A stretch of DNA of 64,000 bases from Theocolax elegans (taxonomy: Eukaryota > Arthropoda > Insecta > Hymenoptera > Cerocephalidae), in assembly GCA_026168455.1 (NCBI GenBank), contig CM047431.1, positions 12,698,183 through 12,762,182 on the forward strand, read 5' to 3'. Every line of letters begins with the position of its first letter. Positions within the stretch are counted from its first letter, which is position 1. This document shows, one piece after another, positions 45,429 to 56,730 of this stretch. Under the pieces are notes generated by a model. It saw only the letters and a list, made by a program, of their open reading frames with translations. It was not told the DNA's origin and made no database searches. The position numbers were made by a program, and so were the translations under genes.

Positions 45429-45714
45429 TGTGGGCAGGCGGCCCTAACGATTTAGTACCACAATGTAACGCCTGAGGGCGCACCTCCAGTTAAGCGAGTG
45501 AACTAGTAATATCGCAACATTCGCGATAGAGAGTCAGTCGCGTCTGAACCTTCGACGCATGAGTCCGCATATTGCGGACGAGAGCCACAATAAAGCAACT
45601 ACTAACGATAAATCTGTTGTAGATTATTACCTCGCACACCATCCTCTCGACCTGGCAACGCGGACGTGTGGGGCCGCGTAAACGGTGTCTCATACACATA
45701 CACCTATCCCCACA
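45429..45714 (+). repeat. 3' LTR of gypsy element
   Basis: 286 bp, same ends as the 5' LTR; followed by TATA, the target duplication. Confidence 0.92.
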
Positions 45715-46238
45715 TATATATAATATCGAGAATTTAATGTAACCCAGATAACAGCACGTGCCGAGCACGATCATGCGCCACGGCGTGGCGTCATTTTGCC
45801 GTCATTATGCTGTCACGCGTGGAAGAATTCTGAGCAACATTTCAAGTCGGCAAAATGCTGGCATATTCACGGTACGGCGTGTCGCACGTTTTTAAAGGCA
45901 GATTGTCAACACAATGACGGCACGCGTGCCATTTTAATTTCAGTTTTTAACTTTATAAATAAATAATATTATTATTTAAATTAATTTTGACAATAAAATA
46001 ATAAAATTAAAGTATCTATAATTAATACTTATTAATATTAAGAAAAATTTAATTAAATAATTCTTAGTTTAAAATTAAAAATATATATAAAAATGCAAGG
46101 TTAATAATATTTAGGATTTTTAAATAATCAACATTATTTTTATATATTAATTAATCTTTTATTGCATAATTTAAAGTAAAATAAAAAATATTCAATTTGC
46201 CGATATGCATGTACAAGTTTTAAGATTTTAATTTCAAA
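45715..46238. other. Noncoding; GC-rich MITE-like end then AT-rich DNA
   Basis: ACCCAGATAACA (45742-45753) starts a GC-rich stretch with GCACGTGCCGAG, TTTTGCCGTCATT and CACGCGTG words, to about 45940. AT-rich DNA follows. It pairs with the inverted end at 38413-38424. Confidence 0.5.
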
Positions 46239-46350
46239 GTTGTTCGTGGTCCAGTGGATTAGATGCCGGAGTTCCAATTAGAAGATTCAAGGATCGAATC
46301 CCCGTCGAGTAGAAAAGAAGATCTAGATATACACGTGCTGGATGATTTTT
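46239..46350 (+). repeat. tRNA-derived SINE or tRNA relic
   Basis: An RNA polymerase III type A box (TGGTCCAGTGGATTAG, 46247-46262) and B box (GGATCGAATCC, 46291-46301) are spaced as in a tRNA. A TTTTTTT terminator-like run lies near 46347. The flanks do not form a convincing acceptor stem, so a SINE head or a tRNA pseudogene is more likely than a working tRNA gene. Confidence 0.55.
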
Positions 46351-46515
46351 TTAAATTTTTTATAATTTATTTATTAAAATAATATTTAATTAATTATTTA
46401 TTTAATTTTATTAGTTAAATTTTTGTAAAAAAATTTATGTAAAATAATTACCGTTAAAAAAATGTTACGTGCTAGCAAATTGCCGGCAAAGCTCCAGCAT
46501 ATACATTCTGCATAA
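46351..46515. other. Noncoding flank of the Harbinger element
   Basis: AT-rich DNA, then GC-richer DNA (AAATTGCCGGCAAAGCTCCA) ending in the TAA target copy at 46513-46515. The sequence resumes after the element at 57430. Confidence 0.5.
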
Positions 46516-46565
46516 GGGTGCGTGTACATAAGCGCTGTGCTGTGCTGTGCTGTGCTGTGCCGTCC
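46516..46565. repeat. Left Harbinger end with CTGTG pentamer run
   Basis: The 29-bp end identical to the right end, then five or so CTGTG units. The inner right-hand arm has the matching CACAG run at 55195-55216. Confidence 0.85.
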
Positions 46566-47606
46566 TATGCCATGCTGGTCCGACGATGCCGTTCATGTTT
46601 CATTTTCATAGTTTCTTGATTCTTGGACGTCACAATCGAGAGTCACAGTTATTCGTCATCTAAAGTGTATAATTTATGGAGTACTACCAACGAAGATAGA
46701 CCTAAATCTTCGTTGGTATTACATCAAAACAATAACAGTTCAAAAATCCGAATTTTTAATTATACCTAATTTATTTTATCGAAATAGTTATCAGATTGAT
46801 GTAAAAGGTAAAATATTTCTTTAATTGTATTCTTTGCTAGATTGTACAGAGTTAAAAACTATCATTAGATATAGTATCAAATTATTGGGACTAGATGTAG
46901 CCTTCCTAATTATTGACATGAAAAACATTTCATTTACAATAATGCTGCTATTAGTTAGTAGAATAACTTTATCGTAGCCCACTGTCATTTTACTTAAATA
47001 CGAGCTTGATACACTTACAGAATATGAACCCTCTATTCATTATACTAAAACTTTTATATACTATATATATATATATATTAATTATTTTATAGAAAGAAAC
47101 CGGATACTAAGCATATTGCAGAGCATGTACAGCAGCTGGCTGCTGTACCAGAATGGGTACTTAAGAGAAAGAAAGTAGCAAATGACAGAGAAGGCAGCTC
47201 GGCTGAAATGAGATTGGTTAGGTAAGCAAAAGAAGCAAGAAAATTACTATATTTTTATTAAGTAATATTACTAAAAGTACATTAAGTAACATTATTATGT
47301 TCCTAGTCTTACTTTTAATGCGTAAAATATAGTTTATCAATATCTTTTATTTCAGAACATAGAAGACTCAATTCACCAAACTTTCACCGTCGGTTTGAAG
47401 TTCAAGTATGCCAGTATAGTCACCTGTAGCCCTTCGAAGGAATAATTTTACTTCTTACGTATAAATTGAAACTTGTAATGTAGGTATAGTACTGACAGTT
47501 TTATAGTTTTACCACATTGTATTAAATACAAATGTTAAAAATAGTAAAATATATAATAAATATTTTTTAGGATATTTCATTTTAAAAAATTTATTACGCA
47601 AAGAGA
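46566..47606 (+). other. Subterminal and 5' region of Harbinger transposase
   Basis: It contains a hairpin with a 12-bp perfect stem (46685-46696 with 46707-46718). A possible upstream exon (about 47098-47220, basic 'EWVLKRKKVANDREGS') has a GTAAGC donor at about 47221. The whole stretch recurs inverted at about 54150-55195. No complete gene is visible here apart from that exon. Confidence 0.5.
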
Positions 47607-49014
47607 ATGTCCAGTTTAGAAAATAAAATGCAAACATTGGAAAAGTGTGTGCATCTTATAAAAATACTTAAATATTTAAAAAGGAAGAAAAAGTCTACAA
47701 GAAGATGGTGGGTTCGACCACATTTACTATCAAGTAATAGAAATGAGTATGGCGCTTTCCGTGGGTTATTTCTATATTTTGCAATACACGATCAAGAAGA
47801 ATTTTATAAATTCATCAAAATGGATACTACAGAATTTATTCATTTATACAATTTAGTGAAACATCGACTTATTAAAAGGAGTAGAAGACCTTCTCTGCAA
47901 CCAATGTTGCGATTAGCAGCAGTGCTTCAGTAAGTTCTCGCTAAAAATTTTATACTTGCAGATTTATTTAATGTGCCAGATTTAAGAAGGAAAATGATAT
48001 TGTTATTAATAAAAGTATGATTTTTCGTGGTATAAATCGATCAGTAAATATTGTTTGTGGTTTTTTAGTTACCTAGTTACTGGAGGAAGTGTACCATCTG
48101 TAGCATATTTATTTCGTATATCAAAAGAAATAATGTATCGTATGTTGGAAGAAGTGTGTGGTGTTTTACATGAAATATTACTGCCCATATATTTACTATT
48201 ACCTAATGAAGAGAGGTGGATAAGGATACAAAATGAATTCATGCATAAATGGCAATTTCCAAATTGTATTGGAGCATTAGATGGTAAACATTTTCGAGTG
48301 CAGTGTCCACCTAAATCTGGAAGTATGTTCTACAATTTTAAGAAATTCTACAGTATTGCTATGCTGGCTGTTTGCGATGCTAACTGCAAATTTATATGGA
48401 TCAATCTTGGAGATTACGGTAATTTATCTTACAAATAACATGCAATTTTGTAGAAAAATAAATATTGTAAATAAATAATATATATTTTTGCAGGGTCTTT
48501 CAGTGATTCTAGTATTTTTTCTTACAGTGATTTAAATACCAAAATGAGGAACAATAGTTTAAACATACCCGCATATCAGCCACTACTAAATACAGACATT
48601 AACTTACCATTAGCATTTGTAGCAGATGAAATTTTTCCAATAAGTAATCATTTACTAAAACCTTACAACCGTAAACTTCAATTAAATTATGAACAAAAAG
48701 TTTTCAATTATCGTTTAAAAAGAGCATGACTAACGATAGAATGTGCCTTTGGATTGTTGACCTCGAAGTATTCCATTTTAAGGCAGGCATTAAAGTTTAA
48801 TTTTAACACTAATATCAGTATTATTGCAGCAACTGTCTGTTTACATAATTACATTATTAGTAGCAGAGAGAATAACACAACGAATATAGATTATAATTAT
48901 AACGTAAACAACGTTATACCAGAAAAAATGAGTCCTATAACTCAAAGAAATTTATTATCTCAATATTTTGTAAGTCCAGTAGGATCAATTCCATGGCAAA
49001 ACCAGTATATATAA
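47607..49014 (+). pseudogene. Harbinger transposase, copy 1 (one nonsense codon)
   Basis: Three exons: 47607-47930, 48069-48418 and 48494-49014, with GTAAGT/AG and GTAATT/AG borders and matching phases. The protein has the DDE_Tnp_4 layout. A basic N-terminus ('KRKKKSTRRWWVRPHL') is followed by a helix-turn-helix region ('YLVTGGSVPSVAYLFRIS'). The first catalytic D lies in 'GALDGKHFRV', then 'AVCDANCKFIWINLGDYG'. The second D lies in 'FVADEIFPI', and the E in 'LTIECAFGLL'. A TGA at 48727-48729 interrupts exon 3 just before the catalytic E; copy 2 has CGA there. The transposase cuts and reinserts the element, normally with a Myb/MADF partner. Apart from the TGA it looks complete. Confidence 0.85.
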
Positions 49015-49358
49015 GCAATGTAGAAAGTATCTCATATTTATTTAATCGAAAAAAATATTTTAAATTATTTTCATCAATATTGTATAAATATTAATGTTAT
49101 AATAAAGTATAATTTGCATATATTTTGTGATGTAATTAGTAACTATAACTTAAAAGATCCCATCCATTCATAATACATGTATATTTTAATGCAATTATAA
49201 CTTTGTTAAAAATGAACAAGTCTAATAAAAATTTTGTATGATTGCGATTTAATATATTATAGAAACGGCATTTTACAAAATCGTAGAAAATAATATTAAA
49301 AATATTTATGCTAAATACTAACAAAAATCATTAAACTTTTAGAATTAAATATGCCATA

Positions 49359-50763
49359 TTATGCATCACTATATTTTATTAAAATTTGTAGTATTTCTGA
49401 AATACAACTGAGTACATCATCGTCTTTTAATGCACGCAAGCTTTGTTTGATTGCTAATTCATAACAATCTTCTTTTTCATCATGTTGTAACGATTGCAGA
49501 GTATCACTAATTACATTGGTGATTTCATTTTCTAATTGATCTAATTTAGTTTGTTTTTTCAATGCAAACTTGTCAAGAGGTGGATAAATCTTTTGCGTTT
49601 CTGGTTTGGAGAATTTATGAAATACATTTTCTTCCTTCTTTTTTGTTGCCTGCGTTGATACATTTTGTTCCACTCCTTCCGTACTAGAAGATTGTACATC
49701 TTTTCCTGACTTGATGATGTGTCCTTGCAGAAAGTTTAATTTATTGAAGTATATGTAGTTGTTGCGTCCATTGCGAATAGTATTTGTAAAACATTTGAGA
49801 ATAGATTCCCATCGCTTTTTCACATCTGATGCTGAAAAAAAAACATTCTTATCAGTTACATTTATTTAAAACAGAAATAAACCATTTTTTCTTATAATGA
49901 GTGGGTACTACACTTGAAATTGGTCAAATTCATTTTGACTTTAAAAATTGTTATAAACAAATATATTTTTCTTATTGAAGTCGTATTTGCATACAAGTAT
50001 AAAAATAAAAAGATTTAAATCAATCCATATTTCATAGTACGATTTTCCATATACTGGAGAAATGCAATTTGAGTTTTGCTGTTAGGTTCACTTTTGACCG
50101 ATAAACCAATTTTGATTTTATCTCTTTCTTTTTGTAGCAAAAACATGTCATTTTGACCTGAAGCTATGTAGATTGTGATATTTCTAAATCCTAAATTGTT
50201 GGGTTAAAAAAATGTCACAATTTTCCAAAATATTTGAATAGTTGGAGATTTTTTTTTTAATTTTTGACATTTTTTAACCCAACAATTTAGGATTTAGAAA
50301 TATCACAATCTACATAGCTTCAGGTCAAAATGACATGTTTTTGCTTCAAAAAGAAAGAGATAAAATCAAAATTGGTTTATCGGTCAAAAGTGAACCTAAC
50401 GGTAAAGCTCAAATTGCATTTCTCCAGTATATGAAAGATTGTACTATTATGAAATATGGATAGATTTAAATCTTTTTATTTTTATACTTGTATGCAAATA
50501 CGATTTCAATAAGAAAAAAATATTTGTTTATAACAATTTTTGAAGTAAAAACTTGATTAATAATATTAATTTTCTAATATAGTAATATGCATACCAGTCA
50601 TTTTCGATTGTAATTCGATTTGTAAATAATCGAACATTTCTTCATAAACTTTTTGTTTCTTAGAAAGTTTATAATAATCACAATGGTTTTTATTATACAA
50701 ACATTCATGATCTTTTGCCATTTCAATAATTAACTCATCTTCGGAGCTTGACATTTTAAACAA
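49359..50763 (-). CDS. MADF-domain protein (Harbinger accessory protein)
   Basis: Two exons on the minus strand: 50763-50595 and 49831-49359. The donor is GTATGC, the acceptor is TTTTTTTTTCAG, and the phases match, giving 213 residues. The MADF domain spans the junction: 'LIIEMAKDHECLYNKNHCDY' with 'KLSKKQKVYEEMFDYLQIEL' in exon 1, then 'ASDVKKRWESILKCFTNTIR' in exon 2. A charged middle (KKKEENVFHKF) is followed by a C-terminal helical region. Harbinger elements carry a second, Myb- or MADF-like DNA-binding protein that helps the transposase enter the nucleus and bind the ends; that role is inferred here. The intron holds a 600-bp foldback element. An alternative start is the ATG at 50754. 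Confidence 0.75.
49943..50541. repeat. 600-bp foldback element inside MADF intron
   Basis: Inverted arms 49943-50217 and 50264-50541 match closely (both contain ATGACATGTTTTTGC or its complement) around a ~45-bp centre. It lies wholly inside the intron of the minus-strand MADF gene and would form a long RNA hairpin. Confidence 0.85.
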
Positions 50764-51011
50764 AATGTAGGTTTGATAAATAAAAATATAACTATACTAC
50801 TATAAATTTTTTTCAATACCGTTTTACAAGTAACTGAAATTAACAAAAATTACTTTAACTGCGATTAACTTTACCGACAATGAAGTGAACAAATGACGAT
50901 CGCGTCATTTTTATATCGCAAGTAGGTTCGACAATCGCAGTGTTGCGCGTCTGCATTGCCGAATAAAAATTATTTTATTATTTTTCTACGGTATTCAAAA
51001 ATTTTAAGAAG
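50764..51011. promoter_or_regulatory. Likely bidirectional promoter between two MADF genes
   Basis: 248 bp separate the divergent starts (50763 minus, 51012 plus). It is AT-rich with a GC-richer core (about 50895-50965). No specific motif is recognised; the call rests on divergent arrangement only. Confidence 0.4.
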
Positions 51012-51769
51012 ATGATGACCGATGACGTATTAGAAATATTTATCACTTTAATTCAACAAGAGCCAATTTTATTTAATAAAGCTGATCCTCAATATTTAAA
51101 TAAAGAATTAAAAAGTGAGAAATTTGAAACAATTTCTCAAGCTCTTTACCAAATTTTTGAGCAGCATTTTTCAGGTAAAAATAATAATTTTTTAAACGTA
51201 TGTTTGTAATTTTAATATATTTAAACAATAAAATTATTTTTTCAAATTTCTGTTTTTATTTGTGAATTTAAAAATATAAATTTATTAATTTATGTTTAAT
51301 TTATAATTCTTTCTTTTTCTTCTTTTTTGCAGTTGAATATCTAATTGCAAAGTGGAATTTGTTAAAAACTAAATTCACAGAGGAGCATAAGAAAGTCACT
51401 GGGTACATACCATCAGGATCGGCAGCTCAGCCATCAGCTTCGACATGGTGTTTTTACCAGGCAATGCAGTTTTTACATCCGTACGTACAACATGCTGATA
51501 TGCTCTCATCAACTACGCACTCTTCATCCAAGGAAGAGCAACCTCCTTTAAAAAAGAAAAAGCAAATTGAACATAATGACAAAAATGCATCTTACGTTGA
51601 TACAAATGTTAATCATTCAATTGATTATTTAAAAACTAATGTTATTTACCCCAGTGATAATTTTCTACCATTAATTAAAGATGGATTAAAAAAAGTTCCT
51701 AATGAATTAAAATTTAGATGTACAGCTGACATTATAAATTGTATAAAAAAATTTAAATATTACGCTTAA
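51012..51769 (+). CDS. Second MADF-domain protein
   Basis: Two exons, 51012-51174 and 51333-51769, with a GTAAAA donor, a TTTTTTGCAG acceptor and consistent phase, giving 199 residues. Exon 1 has the MADF start ('DVLEIFITLIQQEPILFNKA', 'FETISQALYQIFEQHF'). Exon 2 has the W-x2-L-x3-F segment ('AKWNLLKTKFTEEHKKV') and 'WCFYQAMQFLHPYVQHA', the usual end of the domain. A low-complexity basic stretch (PPLKKKKQ) may be a nuclear localisation signal, and a conserved-looking C-terminal helix follows. It points away from the minus-strand MADF gene, with about 250 bp between the two starts that could be a shared promoter. Function is inferred from family. Confidence 0.7.
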
Positions 51770-51858
51770 TAAAATATATTACAAATTGTATTAATATTCA
51801 TTGAGAAATATAAATAGACGTATGCAAAAATAATACATGAATTTGTTTTTTTTTTCAG

Positions 51859-52470
51859 AATTTCACCCAATAATACACCAAAGCTAGTTTTACCACAATT
51901 AATGTATAAGAGGGAAAATGGTCATGTGATTACTTCCTTTTGACCTTCAGTAAACAACAATTACAATTTAAATGCATACTTTCAGAAAACCAATCGTACT
52001 TAAAAGTATGGATATCTAAATTACATCTAAATACTGACGAGTATTATTCAGATCACAACCACTACTGGTTATTATACATAAATGACGAAGTGCTGCTAAT
52101 TGATGGACATAAGGACTGCAACGAAAATTATAAGTCTAATTTAATTTATATATATTTTAATGTTCGCTGTAAATATGACCCAATAGAATATCCAAAAATT
52201 ATTATGTGTCAAAGTAATATAAACAAAAAATCTAATTTATGGTTTTGTAAACAAAATGACGTGCTACCAGTAATTGTACCCGAAAATTTTAATATCTGCT
52301 ACTACATTAAACAAGAAATTGAAAGTGAAGTAGCGAAGCTACTTCAGACGAACAAAAAACCATTGCAATTTCAACATATTCATAGTATTATTAATAAAAT
52401 TAGTGGCCAAGACCATTCATATCTTAAAAATATTGTTCGCGTGTATCTCGAATTGTACAACAAATATTAA
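51859..52470 (+). CDS. Unrecognised ORF inside Harbinger element
   Basis: A T-rich acceptor ends at 51858. The first part is open in one frame ('PNNTPKLVLPQLMYKR') and the main ORF runs in another from 51910 to a TAA at 52468-52470, so one small frameshift near 51905 is implied. The product (about 187 codons in the main part) contains 'HNHYWLLYINDEVLLIDGHK' and several Trp/Cys/Lys positions. A distant similarity to cysteine-protease-like H-W-x-L patterns is too weak to use. It has no family I can name. It lies between the second MADF gene and the inverted transposase, so it may be a third element-encoded protein or a later exon of the MADF transcript. Confidence 0.45.
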
Positions 52471-52639
52471 ATTATACGCTCAAAGTTTTTTGTTTTTTAA
52501 CGTTTATTTTAATGTTTTATTTAATACAATTATATTTATAATATAATTGCTAATAAAATAAAATAATATTTAAAAAAACCATGCCAATATACTTTAATAA
52601 TTAAATGCATATTTATAATCCTTATTACTAAATGAATTT

Positions 52640-52927
52640 TAGTGTTTCTAACATTTGTATTTAATACAATGTGGTAAAACTATAAAACTGTCAGTACTAT
52701 ACCTACATTACAAGTTTCAATTTATACGTAAGAAGTAAAATTATTCCTTCGAAGGGCTACAGGTGACTATACTGGCATACTTGAACTTCAAACCGACGGT
52801 GAAAGTTTGGTGAATTGAGTCTTCTACGTTCTGAAATGAAAGATATTGATAAACTATATTTTACGCATTAAAAGTAAGACTAGGAACATAATAATGTTAG
52901 TTACTGTACTTTTAGTAATATTACTTC
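52640..52927. repeat. Extra copy of Harbinger internal segment
   Basis: This segment (AATACAATGTGGTAAAACTA ... AAGTAAGACTAGGAACATAA) is also present at 54225-54495 in the same orientation and inverted at about 47270-47540. It joins abruptly at about 52927 to the 3' end of the second transposase copy. A rearrangement or slippage event has therefore replaced the normal end. Confidence 0.75.
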
Positions 52928-54147
52928 TGCTGCAATAATACTGATATTAGTGTTAAAATTAAACTTTAATGCCTGCCTTAAAATGGAATACTTCGAGGTC
53001 AACAATCCAAAGGCACATTCTATCGTTAGTCGTGCTCTTTTTAAACGATAATTGAAAACTTTTTGTTCATAATTTAATTGAAGTTTACGGTTGTAAGGTT
53101 TTAGTAAATGATTACTTATTGGAAAAATTTCATCTGCTACAAATGCTAATGGTAAGTTAATGTCTGTATTTAGTAGTGGCTGCGGGTATGTTTAAACTAT
53201 TGTTCCTCATTTTGGTATTTAAATCACTGTAAGAAAAAATACTAGAATCACTGAAAGACCCTGCAAAAATATATATTATTTATTTACAATATTTATTTTT
53301 CTACAAAATTGCATGTTATTTGTAAGATAAATTACCGTAATCTCCAAGATTGATCCATATAAATTTGCAGTTAGCATCGCAAACAGCCAGCATAGTAATA
53401 CTGTAGAATTTCTTAAAATTGTAGAACATACTTCCAGATTTAGGTGGACACTGCACTCGAAAATGTTTACCATCTAATGCTCCAATACAATTTGGAAATT
53501 GCCATTTATGCATGAATTCATTTTGTATCCTTATCCACCTCTCTTCATTAGGTAATAGTAAATATATGGGCAGTAATATTTCATGTAAAACACCACACAC
53601 TTCTTCCAACATACGATACATTATTTCTTTTGATATACGAAATAAATATGCTACAGATGGTACACTTCCTCCAGTAACTAGGTAACTAAAAAACCACAAA
53701 CAATATTTACTGATCGATTTATACCACGAAAAATCATACTTTTATTAATAACAATATCATTTTCCTTCTTAAATCTGGCACATTAAATAAATCTGCAAGT
53801 ATAAAATTTTTAGCGAGAACTTACTGAAGCACTGCTGCTAATCGCAACATTGGTGGCAGAGAAGGTCTTCTACTCCTTTTAATAAGTCGATGTTTCACTA
53901 AATTGTATAAATGAATAAATTCTGTAGTATCCATTTTGATGAATTTATAAAATGCTTCTTGATCGTGTATTGCAAAATATAGAAATAACCCACGGAAAGC
54001 GCCATACTCATTTCTATTACTTGGTAGTAAATGTGGTCGAACCCACCATCTTCTTGTAGACTTTTTCTTCCTTTTTAAATATTTAAGTATTTTTATAAGA
54101 TGCACACACTTTTCCAATGTTTGCATTTTATTTTCTAAACTGGACAT
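52928..54147 (-). pseudogene. Harbinger transposase, copy 2, inverted (frameshifted, C-terminus cut)
   Basis: The same three exons in reverse: 54147-53825, 53686-53336 and 53260-52928. Exons 1 and 2 encode nearly the same protein as copy 1, with a few substitutions. Here the codon that is TGA in copy 1 is CGA. However, a 5-bp deletion near 53180 shifts the frame of exon 3, and the gene breaks off at about 52928, after the catalytic E region ('IECAFGLLTSKYS') and before the C-terminus. Both D motifs are in exons that look intact. Confidence 0.85.
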
Positions 54148-55897
54148 TCTCTTTGCGTAATAAATTTTTTAAAATGAAATATCCTAAAAAATATTTATTA
54201 TATATTTTACTATTTTTAACATTTGTATTTAATACAATGTGGTAAAACTATAAAACTGTCAGTACTATACCTACATTACAAGTTTCAATTTATACGTAAG
54301 AAGTAAAATTATTCCTTCGAAGGGCTACAGGTGACTATACTGGCATACTTGAACTTCAAACCGACGGTGAAAGTTTGGTGAATTGAGTCTTCTATGTTCT
54401 GAAATAAAAGATATTGATAAACTATATTTTACGCATTAAAAGTAAGACTAGGAACATAATAATGTTACTTAATGTACTTTTAGTAATATTACTTAATAAA
54501 AATATAGTAATTTTCTTGCTTCTTTTGCTTACCTAACCAATCTCATTTCAGCCGAGCTGCCTTCTCTGTCATTTGCTACTTTCTTTCTCTTAAGTACCCA
54601 TTCTGGTACAGCAGCCAGCTGCTGTACATGCTCTGCAATATGCTTAGTTTCCGGTTTCTTTCTATAAAATAATTAATATATATATATATATAGTATATAA
54701 AAGTTTTAGTATAATGAATAGAGGGTTCATATTCTGTAAGTGTATCAAGCTCGTATTTAAGTAAAATGACAGTGGGCTACGATAAAGTTATTCTACTAAC
54801 TAATAGCAGCATTATTGTAAATGAAATGTTTTTCATGTCAATAATTAGGAAGGCTACATCTAGTCCCAATAATTTGATACTATATCTAATGATAGTTTTT
54901 AACTCTGTACAATCTAGCAAAGAATACAATTAAAGAAATATTTTACCTTTTACATCAATCTGATAACTATTTCGATAAAATAAATTAGGTATAATTAAAA
55001 ATTCGGATTTTTGAACTGTTATTGTTTTGATGTAATACCAACGAAGATTTAGGTCTATCTTCGTTGGTAGTACTCCATAAATTATACACTTTAGATGACG
55101 AATAACTGTGACTCTCGATTGTGACGTCCAAGAATCAAGAAACTATGAAAATGAAACATGAACGGCATCGTCGGACCAGCATGGCATAGGACGGCACAGC
55201 ACAGCACAGCACAGCACACCGACCCTACCCCAGCCCGACGACCCTTCGAAATATAATAAAAAAAAAAATGCTAATCGACGTATTTTTAATTGTACTTTTC
55301 AACAAAAAAAAAATTTTCAATTGTACCCCCGTAGTTTTTTAGAAAAAAAATCCTAAAGTACTAGAATATTAATCCGCCAATAGCTCCTTTTAAAGTGGTT
55401 TTAACGTTAAAGGAAAGGTGCAGAAAAATTGTACCTTTTTTATACTTAATTGTACCACCGTTACTTTTGCGAAATAATATAATACAATAAATAAAAAATC
55501 AAAAAAATTGTACTGACATAATGCAAATATATTTCCAGTCACCGCGCATGCGCGGTCACCGGAAATACGAGAAACGCATGCTTATGGCGCGTTATTTAAA
55601 AGTCATGAATAGATCAAAAAATGCTCGAAAGATGTTATAAAAAATAGTCAACGATGTATATTCATTTATCTTTCATAGACTTTACAGAAAATTCAATTGT
55701 ACCACCTGAGGTTTTGAGAAAAAAAAAGTTATTGTCAGGTTACAGGTGGAAACGTTGAAAGCAGCGTGCACAACAGCTGTTTAACAATTAACAGACGTAT
55801 TAAATATTCTTTTTCATTTGTTCTTAATTGTACCATCATTAGTTTGTTGGTTTACACATTAAATTTGAGCAAAAATAATTAAATAATTACCAGCGGG

Positions 55898-56730
55898 CCT
55901 ATGAAGGCAGGCGTCTTAAAATCGCGAAAAAAGCAAGTAACAACAAAAGTGTTTATTATTTATGAGGCTTATGTGGGTATTTGAGAGTTATGTAGACAGT
56001 CGTCTACAACTCGTTTTGGGTTGAAAAATTGAGAAGTAAGTACGGCCCCGTCTTAGTCAATAACCTGAGGGATAGTTTATTTTTAAAAACATAAAGCAAA
56101 TCAACAATAAAAATATGGTCCACCCTATCTATGCATACATACATATAATTTTAAATTTCGGGGTTTATGACGCCCATGACAGAGAAGGAAGATACGTACT
56201 TTAGTACGATAAAAAGAGACAGAAAAGATTATGGAACCCCGGCTCCATAAACCTGCCATATTAACAATGAGTGGGAAAGGGATAGGGTTATTGGAATTTA
56301 ACATACGAGGCTCCATAACCCCCTATATCCAAATGTATATATATATATATTAAATAACGTATATAATATTATTTATATATATATATATATATAATTATAT
56401 GGAAAGGTATTTATCTGAACTCTTTATTATTGATTTGCTTTATGTTTTTAAAAATAAACTATCCCTCAGGTTATTGACTAAGACGGGGCCGTACTTACTT
56501 CTCAATTTTTCAACCCGAAAGAGTTATAGACGACTGTCTATATATAAGTCTCAAATACCCACATAACCCTCATAAATAATAAACACTTTTGACTTTTTTT
56601 ATGAAAAAACTATAAAAGCCTTATAATAATGCATCTTCTTTAGGATTATAACCAAAAAACGGGGTTACAAGGTCAAATAACCGAGCGTTACTTGCTTTTT
56701 TCGCGTTTTTAAAACGCTTGAGTTCATAGG
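55898..56730. mobile_element. 833-bp foldback element nested one level deeper
   Basis: The ends at 55898 (CCTATGAAGGCAGGCG) and 56730 (complement of CCTATGAACTCAAGCG) are inverted. Strong inner arms follow at about 55930-56115 and 56425-56600, containing ACGGCCCCGTCTTAGTCAAT and its complement. The centre has a (TA)n tract at 56335-56399 and GC-richer DNA. No coding region. Confidence 0.75.
56335..56399. repeat. TA-rich microsatellite
   Basis: Two (TA)n runs separated by about 20 bp of AT-rich sequence. Confidence 0.85.

Larger units (their letters stand above)
38432..45714 (+). mobile_element. Ty3/gypsy LTR retrotransposon, 7.28 kb
   Basis: Two 286-bp LTRs (38432-38717 and 45429-45714), both TG...CA and differing at very few positions, flank gag and pol in the order Gag, protease, reverse transcriptase/RNase H, integrase. 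The element is flanked by TATA on both sides (38428-38431 and 45715-45718), a 4-bp target duplication. A purine-rich tract (TTAGGGGGGAGCAC) precedes the 3' LTR. Integrase after RNase H identifies Ty3/gypsy. No env-like gene follows. The near-identical LTRs mean a young insertion, yet pol has three breaks. Confidence 0.92.

Noticed and set aside
46239..46350. Functional tRNA gene
   Set aside because: A and B boxes are present but no good acceptor stem can be paired; called a SINE or relic.
49136..49324. 62-codon minus-strand ORF next to MADF gene
   Set aside because: AT-rich, hydrophobic by composition, lies in the 3' flank; no support.
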